DNA of 64,000 nt from Neocallimastix lanati (nom. inval.) (GCA_016946835.1 JACVTC010000135.1:313501-377500), one strand, 5' to 3'; shown: positions 1-11,019, counted from the first letter of the stretch. Translations and numbers: made by a program. Notes: a model not told the origin generated them from the letters alone.

Positions 1-250
1 AAGTTGAAATTTTCAAAAATTTATAATTAAATTACTAATTAAAAATTAAATCTCGATTTTCAATAATTTTAATTGTGGATTTTTTTAATTTATTCATTTA
101 CAGATTTTATTTTAAATATTAACTTTATTTTATATTAAAATTTAAAATGTTATTATGTTCAAATATGGACAAATAATTTTTTTTTATTTAATTTTGTGTA
201 CTAATTAAATTAATAAATAAATAAAATTAAAGTTTGCAATAACTGCATCT
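1..250. repeat. Inverted duplicate of 25,020-25,250
   Basis: This A/T-rich block reappears in reverse complement at about 25,020-25,250. Shared landmarks are a TTATGTTCAAAT...GGACAA stretch next to a T-run, and an AATTTTGTGTACTAATTAAAT stretch. No coding potential is seen. It is one of several blocks linking the left end of the window to the 20-27 kb region in opposite orientation. Confidence 0.7.
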
Positions 251-426
251 ATAAAAAAAAATTACTATTTCATTTGAAATAAATTAATTTATGGATTTGA
301 TTTTCAATATTTTATAAATTTCAAAAAATCTTATTTTTAATACTTCAATTGGCAATATTTTAAGTGAGAGACATGCATTGTAATGTTAAAAAAAGTAGTT
401 AAACGTACCTATCTATACATGAACCT

Positions 427-985
427 AAGATTTATTTTAATGTATTGTATTATTTTATTATGAATTAGTATTATACAGAATAAATAATATTATATAAAGT
501 TTTTGCACATAATCTTAATATAACTTATTTTAATTCTTAATAAATAATTTATAATACTCTACCTAAATAAGTCTCTATTTTTAAATACTATAATTATATT
601 GAAAATCATATTATTTATTAAGTATTAAACATTTTTTAAATAATTCTATATTACTTTTTAATAATATATCTTTTTACTTATACCATATAAAATTTAAATA
701 GATTTTTTTAAAATAACAATATTATATAAGTAAAGTTTTTACTAAATAATAAAGTAATATTTTAATAATTAAGTTGATAAGTCTATTTTTATTAATGACT
801 TTATTTTTTTTTGTAGGATGAGCACATGCTGATTATAATTATCAATTCCCTTATTTCAAGAAGAAAAAGTCAGGTAGATCCATAAATCTCTATATCTGAA
901 ATTATCCATGAAAGTGAAAAAGAAATAAAAAGTTTGGATTATGATAGTATGAATGCCTTCAATATCTATGATTAAATTACAAACA
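427..985. repeat. Inverted duplicate of 36,881-39,002 (uninterrupted copy)
   Basis: About 560 bp match, in reverse complement, two stretches at 36,881-37,015 and about 38,569-39,002. This copy is continuous across roughly 840-860, where the other copy carries about 1.55 kb of inserted DNA (a SINE and a solo-LTR-like element). It therefore serves as the pre-insertion site for those elements. A degraded coding origin (around 850-970) is possible but cannot be named. Confidence 0.75.
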
Positions 986-1484
986 GGTATGTGCGTAATT
1001 ATATTTTATTATTATAAAAATATAGAATTAATATAATTTTAAAATTATAAAAATATACTACTCAATTAATAATAATCAAAATATACTAGATAAATGCAAT
1101 CACAATATTGATATATTTATTTATTTATTTATTTATTTTTTTTTTTTTTTTTTTTTTTTGAATACTTATTAATTTTCAGAGTTTTCTACTATATATATAT
1201 AGCTTTTATAAAAAATTACACAAATATTTTTTAATATATTTTGATTAGTTAATATAATAACTTTTTATACACATATATTGAAATATATTTTATAATAGTA
1301 TTTCAGCCATTTAATTACAGATTTGACCAATTATCGTGCTAGTAGAAATTTTTGATTACCTTAAATTTATTTCTGGCTTAATCATATTGACTTCTTATGA
1401 AATATTTATTCTATTCTATTTGCCTTAAATAGAATTTTTTGTATAATATATTTTTTATAAATTTTATTATATTGGATAATAACA
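986..1484. other. Non-coding upstream region of the Cys-rich gene
   Basis: A/T-rich spacer with a short ATTT microsatellite and a T-run near 1,120-1,160. No gene, RNA or clear promoter element can be recognised. The promoter of the gene starting at 1485 presumably lies here. Confidence 0.4.
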
Positions 1485-2228
1485 ATGTATAAATATGCTC
1501 TTTTTATAATTTGTTTTATTGTTAAAATTATTAGTACTTTCGATTTAAATAATAAAATAATATATACTTATGAAAATATTACTAATTACGAAAATAAAGA
1601 AAAATTTATATATTTATATAAAAATTCTAAAATAATAACCAAAGATGATGTTTTAGGTATTTATGATGAATATTTTATTAGCTTTTACTGTAAAAATGAT
1701 ATTTGCGCATATTTAGATAATTATTATTCTAAACCTTTTATCGAAATACCGGATAAAAATGGGAATATTTCTTTATATATTATTAAAACATTTGAAAAAA
1801 ATGATACCGTCTCCAATTCATATTGTGATAATAATGTCTGTTTTTCATATAATTGTACTACAAACACACAATGTTTATATGGTAAATGTATGAATAATTT
1901 GTGTGTTTTTGATGAAAACGCTCCAGTAACACATTGTGACGATATATATACTCCACCGGGTATTTTTAAAAGACGAAGTTCTTATATGTACTGTGGTAAA
2001 GCAAGATACGATACATGCAAAAATGATAATGAATGTTCTTCAAAAAGATGTTATGAAGGAAAGTGCGATATGCAAGATCTAGGTCCTAGTGATTCCGAAG
2101 ACACGGTAAATACTGCAATTACTACTTATGCTTTTTTGTTAATTTTAGCTTTTTCAATATTTCTATGTTGTATCTGTTGTTTCTGTAATAATAATACTAA
2201 AAAAGCCAAAAAGGATACTTTGATATAA
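1485..2228 (+). CDS. Cys-rich secreted/type I membrane protein, intact copy
   Basis: This is the only intact member of a family with four broken relatives in the window. The 247-residue product starts with a signal-peptide-like segment (residues 1-19). The outer part has Cys at 69, 74, 114, 119, 124, 130, 135, 140, 151, 170, 178, 184, 189 and 194, including two blocks with C-x4-C-x4-C spacing that recall EB or Dickkopf-type Cys-rich modules. Possible N-glycosylation sites are near N31, N94, N106 and N123. A hydrophobic segment at about 211-233 precedes a short Cys-containing, Lys-rich tail. Motifs shared with relatives are FYCKNDIC, SSYMYCGK and GPSDSE just before the membrane segment. The start is the first Met of the frame and gives the signal peptide. 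Topology suggests a cell-surface protein with the Cys-rich part outside. Function is unknown; the module resemblance is weak. Confidence 0.85.
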   Translation: MYKYALFIICFIVKIISTFDLNNKIIYTYENITNYENKEKFIYLYKNSKIITKDDVLGIYDEYFISFYCKNDICAYLDNYYSKPFIEIPDKNGNISLYIIKTFEKNDTVSNSYCDNNVCFSYNCTTNTQCLYGKCMNNLCVFDENAPVTHCDDIYTPPGIFKRRSSYMYCGKARYDTCKNDNECSSKRCYEGKCDMQDLGPSDSEDTVNTAITTYAFLLILAFSIFLCCICCFCNNNTKKAKKDTLI

Positions 2229-2719
2229 AATATATTTTATACTTAATGACTAATAGAAAATATAAAATTAAAAATAAAAATAATAAACATCAATTAAAGA
2301 TAAAATAAAATTAAATATATAAAAATTATATTAGCATTAATAATAATAATATTAATAATAATAATAGTAAATAATAAAATTTTGAAATCATGTAAAGAAT
2401 AAAAAATATCCCAAATTTTATCTTTTTTTTAAAAAAAAAATTGAATAGAATGATTATTTGAAATATAAACTAAATTATAATATCGAATAATTTAAAATAA
2501 TATAAAAATAAAATTTAAAATATTAGTATTTAAATTATTTAATTAGTTTAAAAATTTAAAAAATAAAAAAAAAGAAAAAAATAATAAAATAATAATAAAA
2601 GTGATGATTATAATAATAATAATAATAAAATAATAATAAAAGTGATGATTATAATAATAATAATAATAAAATAATAATAATAATAATAGTACAAATTATT
2701 AAGAAATAATAAGTATGTT
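2229..2719. repeat. A/T-rich 3' flank with a 41-bp tandem repeat
   Basis: Downstream of the Cys-rich gene the sequence is nearly pure A/T. At about 2,560-2,690 a 41-bp unit containing AAAAGTGATGATTATAATAA occurs about twice (GTGATG at 2,601 and 2,642), surrounded by AAT trinucleotide runs. No gene is seen. Confidence 0.75.
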
Positions 2720-3470
2720 CTCAAATTTATTTTTAGAAATATTATTATTCTTTTGAAATAATTATTAAATATAATCGTAAATCACAGTTTTTAAAAAAAT
2801 ATAATGAATAATGGGATAGCATAAAGTACTAAAATATTAATAAATGAATTAAATAAATAAATGAATATGAAATATGATTAAAATAAATAAATATATATTT
2901 ATAGTATGGATAAAATTAAGTATTAAATGTATTGATATGAAATAAATATAAATTATTAAAATAATTGTATTTTAATAAAATATCCATATTAAGTAAAATT
3001 TAAATATATTAAGTTAAAGATTAAATATATAATTGATATACATTTATAAATAAGAAATTTTATATAAGTAATATATATATATTAAATATAAAATAGTGGT
3101 TGGAAAAATAGTAATTAATTAACTGGTAGAAAATATATTAATATAAAAATTAAATTGAACAGTTATTAGATAGTAAAGATTTAATAATTAGAAACAATAT
3201 ATAGAATAATATAAAATTATTGAAATCTATAATTTTATTTTAATAAAAATATTAAATAAGACGCAAATAATATTAATATTAACAAATACTAGTATATAGG
3301 GTTATTACTTGTGCTACCTTCAAAATAAAAACGTAAAAAACGTAGTAGTGTACAACCGTCGTTACCATTTTTGGAAGAATATACATCGTTACCTTCACAT
3401 TGACATCCCCATGTTTTACTGCTATATATATACGAATTTTCCTTTATAATAAATTTAGGAGGTATGTAAA
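2720..3470. repeat. Inverted duplicate of 20,500-21,260
   Basis: About 750 bp covering the 3' end of a Cys-rich pseudogene and its downstream flank match 20,500-21,260 in reverse complement, ending with the shared TTTCAAAAGAATGATAAT stretch (reverse-complemented here near 2,750). A shorter, more diverged copy of the flank lies at about 11,850-12,110. The gene fragment and its flank were duplicated together. Confidence 0.75.
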
Positions 3471-3850
3471 TGTCATCGAAGTGATTTATCGGTTCCATTT
3501 CATTATATATATAATGCTTATTTACACATTTATTGGACAAGCAATCAGACTCAGCATCATACTTCATGCCTTGGCAATTATCATATTGTATTTCTTTGTC
3601 GCCGCAGGTATTCATCTGGAATATCAACAGTTTCTTCTTCTTAAGAGAAATCCGTTTTAACGCAAATATCATTTTTGCAATAGAGGCTAACATAATATTT
3701 GTTCTTAATTTTCAATATGACCACTTTTCTCATAGTGTATTGTGTATCGACAAATTGGAAATAAAGAATAATGAAAAGAAGTACTTTCAAAATATTTTGA
3801 ATTACAACATCTAGTAATCGTAAGAGATGTTTTATTGTTTGCAATAGGCT
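3289..3850 (-). pseudogene. Cys-rich membrane-protein family, broken copy
   Basis: Two overlapping frames carry successive parts of the family of 1485-2228. Upstream (3844 to 3641) there is a hydrophobic start and YYVSLYCKNDICVKT, matching YFISFYCKNDICAYL of the intact gene. A shifted frame (3693 to 3289) carries the middle Cys-rich part, a DDIYIPP segment and a degraded SYIYSSKTWGCQCEGNDVYSS stretch in place of SSYMYCGK. The C-terminal PSDSE motif and membrane helix are absent. At least one frameshift and a lost 3' end make it a pseudogene. Its 3' half is nearly the same as the fragment at 20.5 kb. Confidence 0.8.
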
Positions 3851-4329
3851 TATTTAACTATGTTTAAATTCATTTCTAATAATTCTTGCCACCTATTATT
3901 GGCAACTGTATTATATGGATATTTATATTTTATAATATTTATTATTCATATTGTACTAAAAATCATTTCATTTTATACTATAGTATAATGCTCATATATA
4001 TATGTAAATATATTTTAATTAACATATCTATATCCATGAAATTTTAGTTCTTTGGGAGTTAAAGTAACCATACATGTTTATTTGATAAATATATTTAACA
4101 GTGAATATTTATAGATATTGTATTTTAAATGAATGTATGACAAAATATACGCAATAAATTAATTTGAACATTAATTATTATAGATAACATAAAAAAAATA
4201 TAAACTAATAATAAATAAATTTTTGAAATAAATATTTTTTATTATTTCCTATTATATATTATATTTTTTTTTTACATTTATATTAGTTTTGTTATTTAAT
4301 TCAATAAATTCTGTTGCTGTTTTATTTAT

Positions 4330-4545
4330 TTCTAAATAATTATTTATATACCTACAGACAAAATTTTCTTAGTCTCTACTTAATGATAAATACATTTTTG
4401 TTATAAATAATTACAATAATTGTGTTCTATTTCATAAAATTCAATTAACGCTTTTCATATAATTGAAAATAATATCTGAATCACAATTACTAAAATACTC
4501 CATTTATACCATATCCAATGTAAATAACAATATAAACATAATTTA
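4330..4545. repeat. Inverted duplicate of 26,180-26,395
   Basis: A block containing AATACTCCATTTATACCATA matches 26,180-26,395 in reverse complement. With the 2,720-3,470 pair it shows that the surroundings of this Cys-rich pseudogene are repeated in opposite orientation across 20.5-26.4 kb. The rest of 3,850-4,780 is A/T-rich with no gene; a possible MULE-like end (GGGATCGTGCATTTCAC) begins at about 4,551. Confidence 0.65.
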
Positions 4546-4779
4546 TTATGGGATCGTGCATTTCACAATGTGGCGTATATATTTTTTAAATAAAGCCATA
4601 CATTTTTAAGATATTCTATACAATCATAAACCAAAATATATATAATTATTATTTTAAAAAAAATAATAATATATTTTTTCAATTAAATATAATTAAATAA
4701 CTATTTCGAAAGTAATAATAATGTATTCTATTAAAAAGTAATTATAAAAAATTATTTTTATAATTGAATATTAATAAAT

Positions 4780-5010
4780 GGGAGAGGTCCAAAACGCCAA
4801 TTTTTCACGTGATATATCAAATTTTGAGGCTTTTTAAATTAATAGTTATATGATACTATTTTGTTGTATTATTAATTTGTAATTTTTTTCTTAAAATTTA
4901 TTAAGTGAATAATTAAATAAATTATAATGGTTAGATAAAAATAAATATTTTTTTACAAAAAAAAAAATAAAATAAAATATTCAAACAATTAAAAGATTTA
5001 ATATTCAAAC
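4780..5010. mobile_element. MULE-family terminal region (CACGTG end)
   Basis: The block opens with GGGAGAGGTCCAAAACGCC, then TTTTTCACGTGATATATC, and includes AAGTGAATAATTAAATAAAT. The same block begins at about 8,534 (before the second MULE relic), 19,472 and 40,250. It lies at a similar distance beyond the 3' end of both transposase relics, so I read it as the terminal region of that MULE family. About 4,969-4,978 corresponds to the target site occupied by the element at 40,426-42,912. Confidence 0.65.
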
Positions 5011-5053
5011 AATTAAAAGGTTTATTTTAAAAAAAAAATATTAATAAAATACT

Positions 5054-5182
5054 TTAACAATTATATAGATTTATTTATTTAAAAAAAACATTAATAAAAT
5101 ACTTTAAATATTTTATTAATTTTTTTTTTTTAAATATTTTATTAATTTTTTTTTTAAATAAATAAATCTATATAATTGTTAA
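5054..5182. repeat. Imperfect hairpin with ~55-bp arms
   Basis: TAACAATTATATAGATTTAT near 5,054 is repeated in reverse complement near 5,163-5,182, and the A-rich/T-rich inner parts also pair. It lies inside the MULE terminal region and may come from a local inverted duplication. No function is implied. Confidence 0.6.
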
Positions 5183-5569
5183 ACAATTATTAATAAAATT
5201 AATTATAAATATTAATAATAAAATAAAATATAAAAATATAAAAGTATATTATTGATATTAATAATAAAGTATAAAAATATAGGATTATTTATTTTAAAAA
5301 AAATATTAATAAAATATTTAAACAATTATTAATAAAATGAATTATAATAATAAAATTATAGAATATTTATTTAAACTACATAAATTTTATCAAGTATATA
5401 AACATTTTAACTTTTTAATAATTATAAAATTTTAATTAATAAATTTAATTATAAGTTTTTGTATGAAAGAATTTTAATGATTTTTTCTTTTGGAAATTCC
5501 TCTGTCATTTCATAATTATTTATTATTAAATAATATTTATAAAATATTATTTAAATTAGTTAAACATTC

Positions 5570-6952
5570 AAACCACAATTTAGTAAGATCACTTCTATCA
5601 TATTTAATATTAATTAACTTGGCTTCTTTATTTTTGTATTTTTCAATTAAGATATTAATTTCATCAGTTTTTGTTTTTATTTTTTTTTTCATTCTTCAAA
5701 TTCCTTTTATTTTCATTTGTTAATCATAATATGATAAATGTTCCTGTTCTTTTAATTTATTTATTAATTCATAAAAATTTGGTTTCATTGGAAATAGTTT
5801 ATTTAAAGAATTATCGAGTGATTCTGAAGCAATATTGGTTATATGTTCAATATTATTATAATAATTCCAACTTTTCATATCGTAACCAATTAAATATGTT
5901 TCATAAAAATATTCTAAAAATTTTAAAAATTGACAAGAATTTTTTTCAATGGATTTAGTTTTAATTAATGAAAAAATATCCATTATGTATTCAGGGTTGA
6001 TAAATGGTAAGTTTGAAATTCCTTTGTAATAATTAAATATTTTTTCATCATCTTCACTTCATTACGGCACAATTCATTTTTTTTAATTTCTAATAAATTT
6101 TTATAATGCCAAATACAGTATTTAATATTTATATTAGGAAATATTTTTTTAACTGCTTTGGATATGCCTTTTTCAAAATCGCAATGTACATTTTTTGGTT
6201 CAGTTATAATATTATTATTAGAATTTTGTTTTAATTTATTGAATAACATTTTATATGTTTTTTGCTTTTTATTTCTTAATATTGCATAAGAAGTAGTATA
6301 AAAACTATTCAATTCTTTAACGTACGTTCTAGTAATAAACACTTGTTGACTAAATTTAGGTGCGATATAAAAAGTACCATCCACAAATATATCATTATTA
6401 TATTTCTTAAATAATTTTGCTTGAAAAAGGGATTGAAAAATTACTAAATCAGAATTTTTGAATATCATAAAATCTTCATTTCGTTCAGTTTTATAATATT
6501 CAGATTCATTAGGAATTTCATTAAAAGTTGTTACATTGGATGGTAGTTTTTTATTAATACTTCTTAATATTAGAGTTTTAACTGAAATATATTCTGGGAT
6601 ATATAAATCCCATTTCTTTAGAAATTTCATTATATAGTTTTTTTCGTTTTATATCAAAAGGATTTGAATGTTTTTTAATTTCATCTTTAATTTTATGTTT
6701 CATTACAGATAGGGATACACTATATTCGTTTCCAGGATGATTATGTAAACTCTCATATTTTAAGATTTCTTTCTCATTATTTAAAATAATAAAAGATTTA
6801 CATTTATTATTTTTTTTATATTCGGTACATTTATAAACTCTTGAATTATCTTTCCTTGAATGTGAAAAATTAAATTTATATTGTTTATTAATAATGATTT
6901 GTTCTTCTCCTTTATTAGACTCACTTATATAAATAGTTATGTTTTCTTCCAT
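5570..6952 (-). pseudogene. MULE transposase with FLYWCH-type zinc finger, broken
   Basis: Reading right to left, the first frame (6952-6578) holds a FLYWCH/WRKY-like finger with YKCTEYKKNNKCKSF and a distal HNH (ESLHNHPGN). A shift at about 6,580-6,630 leads to the catalytic part (to 5983). It has IFVDGTFYIAP with the first Asp, VHCDFEKG with the second Asp, and a CIWHYKN motif typical of MULE transposases. A further shift near 5,983 leads to NIASESLDNSLNKLFP, the usual C-terminal region with the expected acidic residue. Beyond 5,720 several stops interrupt the last ~50 residues. The product would have bound DNA and cut at the element's inverted ends. Three or more breaks make it inactive. 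The copy at 9.2-10.2 kb breaks elsewhere, so these are decay rather than programmed frameshifts. Confidence 0.88.
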
Positions 6953-7364
6953 TTATAAATTTTAATATATAGTTTTTAATTATATCTTTTAAATTATTAT
7001 ATTAATTATCTAAATATTATTTTTTAATATTAATTCTGAACAATTAAATATTCAATTTTTTTTAAAAGATAAAAAGTATTTTAATTATTTCTTTTTCTTT
7101 TAATTTTTTTTAAAAAAAACAGATACATAAAGTATATATGAAAATATTTTAATTTTTATTATTTAAAAATAAATTATTTATGTAATGTATATAAAAAAAA
7201 TTTAATTATTTATTTATTCTAAATTAATATTAATTATTTTTTTTAATATATACTAATAAAGAATTTATGAATTAATTAATTATTTTATTTATATTATAAT
7301 CTAATTAAATTATTAACTTTTAAGTCTTTTTAAAACAACAAATATATATAGCATTTTTTAACAT
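6953..7364. other. A/T-rich spacer upstream of the MULE relic
   Basis: No gene and no matching terminal inverted repeat for the MULE relic could be found here by eye. The sequence is simple A/T until G+C rises sharply at about 7,365. Confidence 0.4.
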
Positions 7365-7850
7365 ATAAAGTAGAACTGGGCTTTCTACTGGTTGTTATGT
7401 GGCGGACTTAATAATCATCTGGTATCTATTCTTTATCTGATTTTCCCGAAAGGGTTTGGAGAAAGGGTAAAGGGGTTATAATGGCACAATTTCAGGTAAG
7501 TATTAATTCCGCTCCTACCATTATTGGATTGCCACGTATTTAATTTCTATATTTGATCACCCATGGCATCCTAGTGTAGTTGTATAGCCTATACTGTGAG
7601 GGTTACGAGTTCAATTTCTATAGGATAACACGGATGTTATTTGGCAAGACATGTCTACTGGAGCTACCTCTGCTTAGGAATTTGGAGCGCCGACGTCGTA
7701 CTGATATAGTATAAGATATATATACCAAAGTATATATGTTCTTTACAAGCCCATATATATAATATGGGATAGACATGTGAATTCATATGTGTAAAAAACC
7801 TATTTATATATCTCTACAAAACGGTTGCTGTAATATATAAATAGTAATTG
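7365..7850 (+). mobile_element. G+C-richer island, probable SINE-like relic
   Basis: Base composition is strikingly higher in G+C than the surroundings, with no open frame. Around 7,572-7,582 TAGTGTAGTTG resembles a pol III A box, and 7,601-7,617 GGTTACGAGTTCAATTT a B box, at tRNA-like spacing and with a possible ATCCTA/TAGGAT closing stem. A CAGGTAAGTAT block (about 7,494), preceded by purine-rich sequence, is also present in the SINE at 37.0-37.6 kb. No target duplication or A-tail was found. It could be a degraded tRNA-derived SINE or a composite of two. Confidence 0.45.
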
Positions 7851-8533
7851 AAATGTGAACAACAAATTTTAATTTTTGAAATTTCAATTTACAGCCATAA
7901 TTTAAGTCTTATAAAAATATTATTTTGTAATTTTTATTATTATTTAATATTTTATTTATAAATTATATATAAAATAAAAGATTTAATTCTATTATTAAGA
8001 TGTTATAATAACAACTAAAGTTTTAGTTATAATATAAAAAATTAATATTTTAAATAATATTAATTTAAATATAAATTTATAAAATAAAATTTTTTAATAA
8101 TAAAATATAAAAATATTATATTGATATTAATAATAAAATATAAAAATATAAAAATATAAAAATATAATATTAGTAGAAAAATATAAAAATATAATATCAA
8201 TAATAAAATATAAAATATAAAAATATAATATAAATATTAATAATAAAATATAAAAAATAAGGTTATAAGGAAAATAATTATTTATCATTTTCCTTATAAC
8301 ATGATTGTCAAAAAAAAAAAAATTATATAAAAATATTTTATTTTTTATTGACCTTTTTAATTTTTATTTATTTATTTATTTACTTATTTATTTATACATT
8401 TATTTCTTTTTTACTTAAAATTATATTAAATTTTATGGCGTAATAATATAAATTTTAAAAGCCACAAATAAATAGATGGCTTATTAAAATTTCAAAAAAA
8501 AAATTGGCGAAATGGACTACATTCGGGGAAGTT
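7851..8533. repeat. A/T-rich DNA with (AAATATAA)-type repeats
   Basis: No gene is seen. At about 8,095-8,260 short degenerate units of the type AATATAAAAATATAATA repeat. Near 8,455-8,530 fragments such as AAGCCACAAATAAATAGATGG and TTGGCGAAATGG resemble parts of MULE/MITE ends. Confidence 0.5.
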
Positions 8534-8770
8534 GCATTACGCCAATTTTCACGTGATATATAAAAAATGTGGCTTTATCTATTATGCGCTACATAATATT
8601 ACTTTATTGTATTATTTTGTTACTTCAATTTTTAAATTAATTATTAAGTGAATAATTAAATAAATAATATAATGGTTAGATTTTATGAGTTTAATTCTTT
8701 TATTTAAATGTTATTAAAAATATAAATTTTATTAATAATAATTCTTTTATTTAAATATTATTAATAAAAA
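8534..8770. mobile_element. MULE-family terminal region (second copy)
   Basis: CGCCAATTTTCACGTGATAT followed by GTGGCTTTA and AAGTGAATAATTAAATAAAT matches the block at 4,796-4,930. It precedes the second transposase relic just as the first copy precedes the first, which supports assigning it to the 3' end of this MULE family. Confidence 0.65.
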
Positions 8771-9158
8771 AAACACATAAAAATATAAATGTTATTAATA
8801 ATAATTCTTTTACTTAAATGTTATTAAAAATATAAAACTAATAATAATATTTTTTTTTTTAAATTTTATTAATAAAAAAATTATATAAAATTACAAATTT
8901 TATTAAAAATATAAATTTTATTAATAATAATTCTTTTTTTTAAAAATTATTAAACGAAATAATAATTATAATGATAAAACTATAAATTATACATTATATT
9001 TGAATATTTATTGAAACTGTATAAATTTAATATGCTTTATAAATTAAATTATTGAATGACAGAATTCTTATTATTTCATTTGGTCATTCCTCATTTCTTA
9101 ATTATTTATTATAAAGTAATATTTATATTATATTATTTAAATCAGTTAAACAATTAAA

Positions 9159-10200
9159 CTACAAATTAATAATATTATTTCTATCACATTTAGCATCAAT
9201 TAACTTGGCTTCAATACTTTTGAAGCGTTCAATTAAGACACTGATTTCATTAGCTTTATTTATTGCTCTTTTTATTATTTTCCAAATTCCTCTTATTTTT
9301 CTTTGATAATCATAATATGATAAATGTTCAAGTTCATTTAATTTATCTATTAATTCATAAAAAGATGGTTTCGTTGGAAATAAATTATTTAAATAATTAT
9401 TGAGTGATTCTGAGGCATTGTTTGTTTTATGTTCTATATTATTACAATAATTCCAAATTTTCATATCATAATCAATTAAATATGTTTTATAAAAATATTC
9501 TAAAAATTTTAAAAATTGACAATAATTAATTTTAATGGATTTAATTTTAATTATAACATAAATATCAAATATATATTCAGGATTTATAAATGGTAAATTT
9601 GAAATAGCTTTATAATAAATAAGTATATTATTATTATTTTTTATTTCATTATAGCATAATTTATTTTTTTTAATTTCTAGTGATTTTTTATAATGCCAAA
9701 TGCAATATTTAATATTTGTATTAGGAAATATTGTTTTTGCTGCTTTAGATATGCTCCTTTCAAAATCACAATGCAAATTTTTTGGTTCAATTCTAATATT
9801 ATTGTTACATGTATTAGCATTTTTTTTCAATTTTTCAAATAATATTTTATATGTTTCTTGTTCTTTATTTTTAATATTGCAAAAGAAGTAGTGTAAAAAC
9901 TATCTAATTCTTTAGCGTAAGTTCTTGTAATAAATACTTGATAACTAAATTTAGGGGCAATAAAAAATGTACCATCAACAAATATATCATCATTATATTC
10001 CCTAAATAATTTTGCTTGAAAAGGGGATTGAAAAATTATTAAATTAGAATTTTTGAATATCATAAAATTTTCACCTCGCTTTGTTTTATAATATTCAGAT
10101 TCACTTGGAATTTCAGCAAATGTTGTTACATTGGATGGTAGTTTTTTATTTAAATTTCTTGATATTTGGGATTTAATAGAATTATATTCTGGGCATATAA
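9159..10200 (-). pseudogene. MULE transposase, second broken copy
   Basis: Close relative of the relic at 5.6-7.0 kb. From about 10,199 the frame reads the linker (PSNVTTFAEIPSESEYY), then IFVDGTFFIAPKF with the first catalytic Asp. A one-base-type shift near 9,830-9,870 passes into the second frame with LHCDFERS (second Asp), CIWHYKK, NNASESLNNYLNNLFP and an intact C-terminus to the stop at 9159. The N-terminal FLYWCH finger is missing; upstream of 10,200 the homology ends abruptly, so the copy is 5'-truncated as well as frameshifted. Its C-terminal ~50 residues are open, unlike the first copy. Confidence 0.87.
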
Positions 10201-11019
10201 AAATAATAAATTTACTTTAAACATCTATGTTAACTATTGCTTTTCGAGGAATTTATAATATAATATTAATTTTTTTAAAACCGGAATTTTATTATGCGTT
10301 TGAATAAAATTAATAATAAAAATGAGTCTATTAAAACTTTCATCATTATTATCATTTTCAGTTATGGTAATAATTTCTATTGCATTATCGTTTAATATTA
10401 ATTGTAAAAAAATCAAAAAAGTTCAAAGATCATATTCCAATGATAATATTAATTCAAAAATTTTCGACGACATAAGGGTTTAAGGATCCTATCTACAATG
10501 AAAACCGATAACATTTGGAATCTAGCCCTATCAAGATATAAAAAAAATTGAAATAATAAAAATTTTAAATCAGAATCTGAGAAATATTAATCTACACATA
10601 TTACTAACAATGGTTTACTATTAAAGTTAATAATATTTTAATAATAACATTACTTTATTTTTAGTGTTATTTATTAAATAGAATAAAGTAACATTTATAA
10701 ATAAGAGTTCATTTTTTCAATTATATTATTATATATAATTAGAGTTTTAGAGTTTAAATAGAACAAATAAATTATAGGGTGAAATAAATTGGAAATAAAT
10801 ATACATATATATTAATAAGTGTATATAAAAAAAGATAATTTTTATATACTATCTCTAAATAAAGAAATAAAGAAAAAAGCAAATATTAATATTTATACAA
10901 CATAATAATTACATTAAATATATAATAGTTTAAATATTTATTTTATAAGTAGATATATTTATTTCGAGATATATTACTATAGAAAGTTAAAATTTTATTA
11001 TTAACCTAATGTCAATGGT
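10201..11019. other. Region without recognisable gene
   Basis: A/T-rich. A less biased stretch at about 10,430-10,560 (with GGGTTTAAGGATCCTATC) suggests a decayed insertion or exon, but nothing is identifiable. The short minus-strand frame at 10,234-10,416 shows no family features. Confidence 0.35.

Noticed and set aside
6578-6630. Programmed -1 frameshift between the FLYWCH and catalytic parts of the MULE transposase
   Set aside because: No clear slippery site and structure, further breaks downstream, and the second copy is shifted at a different place.
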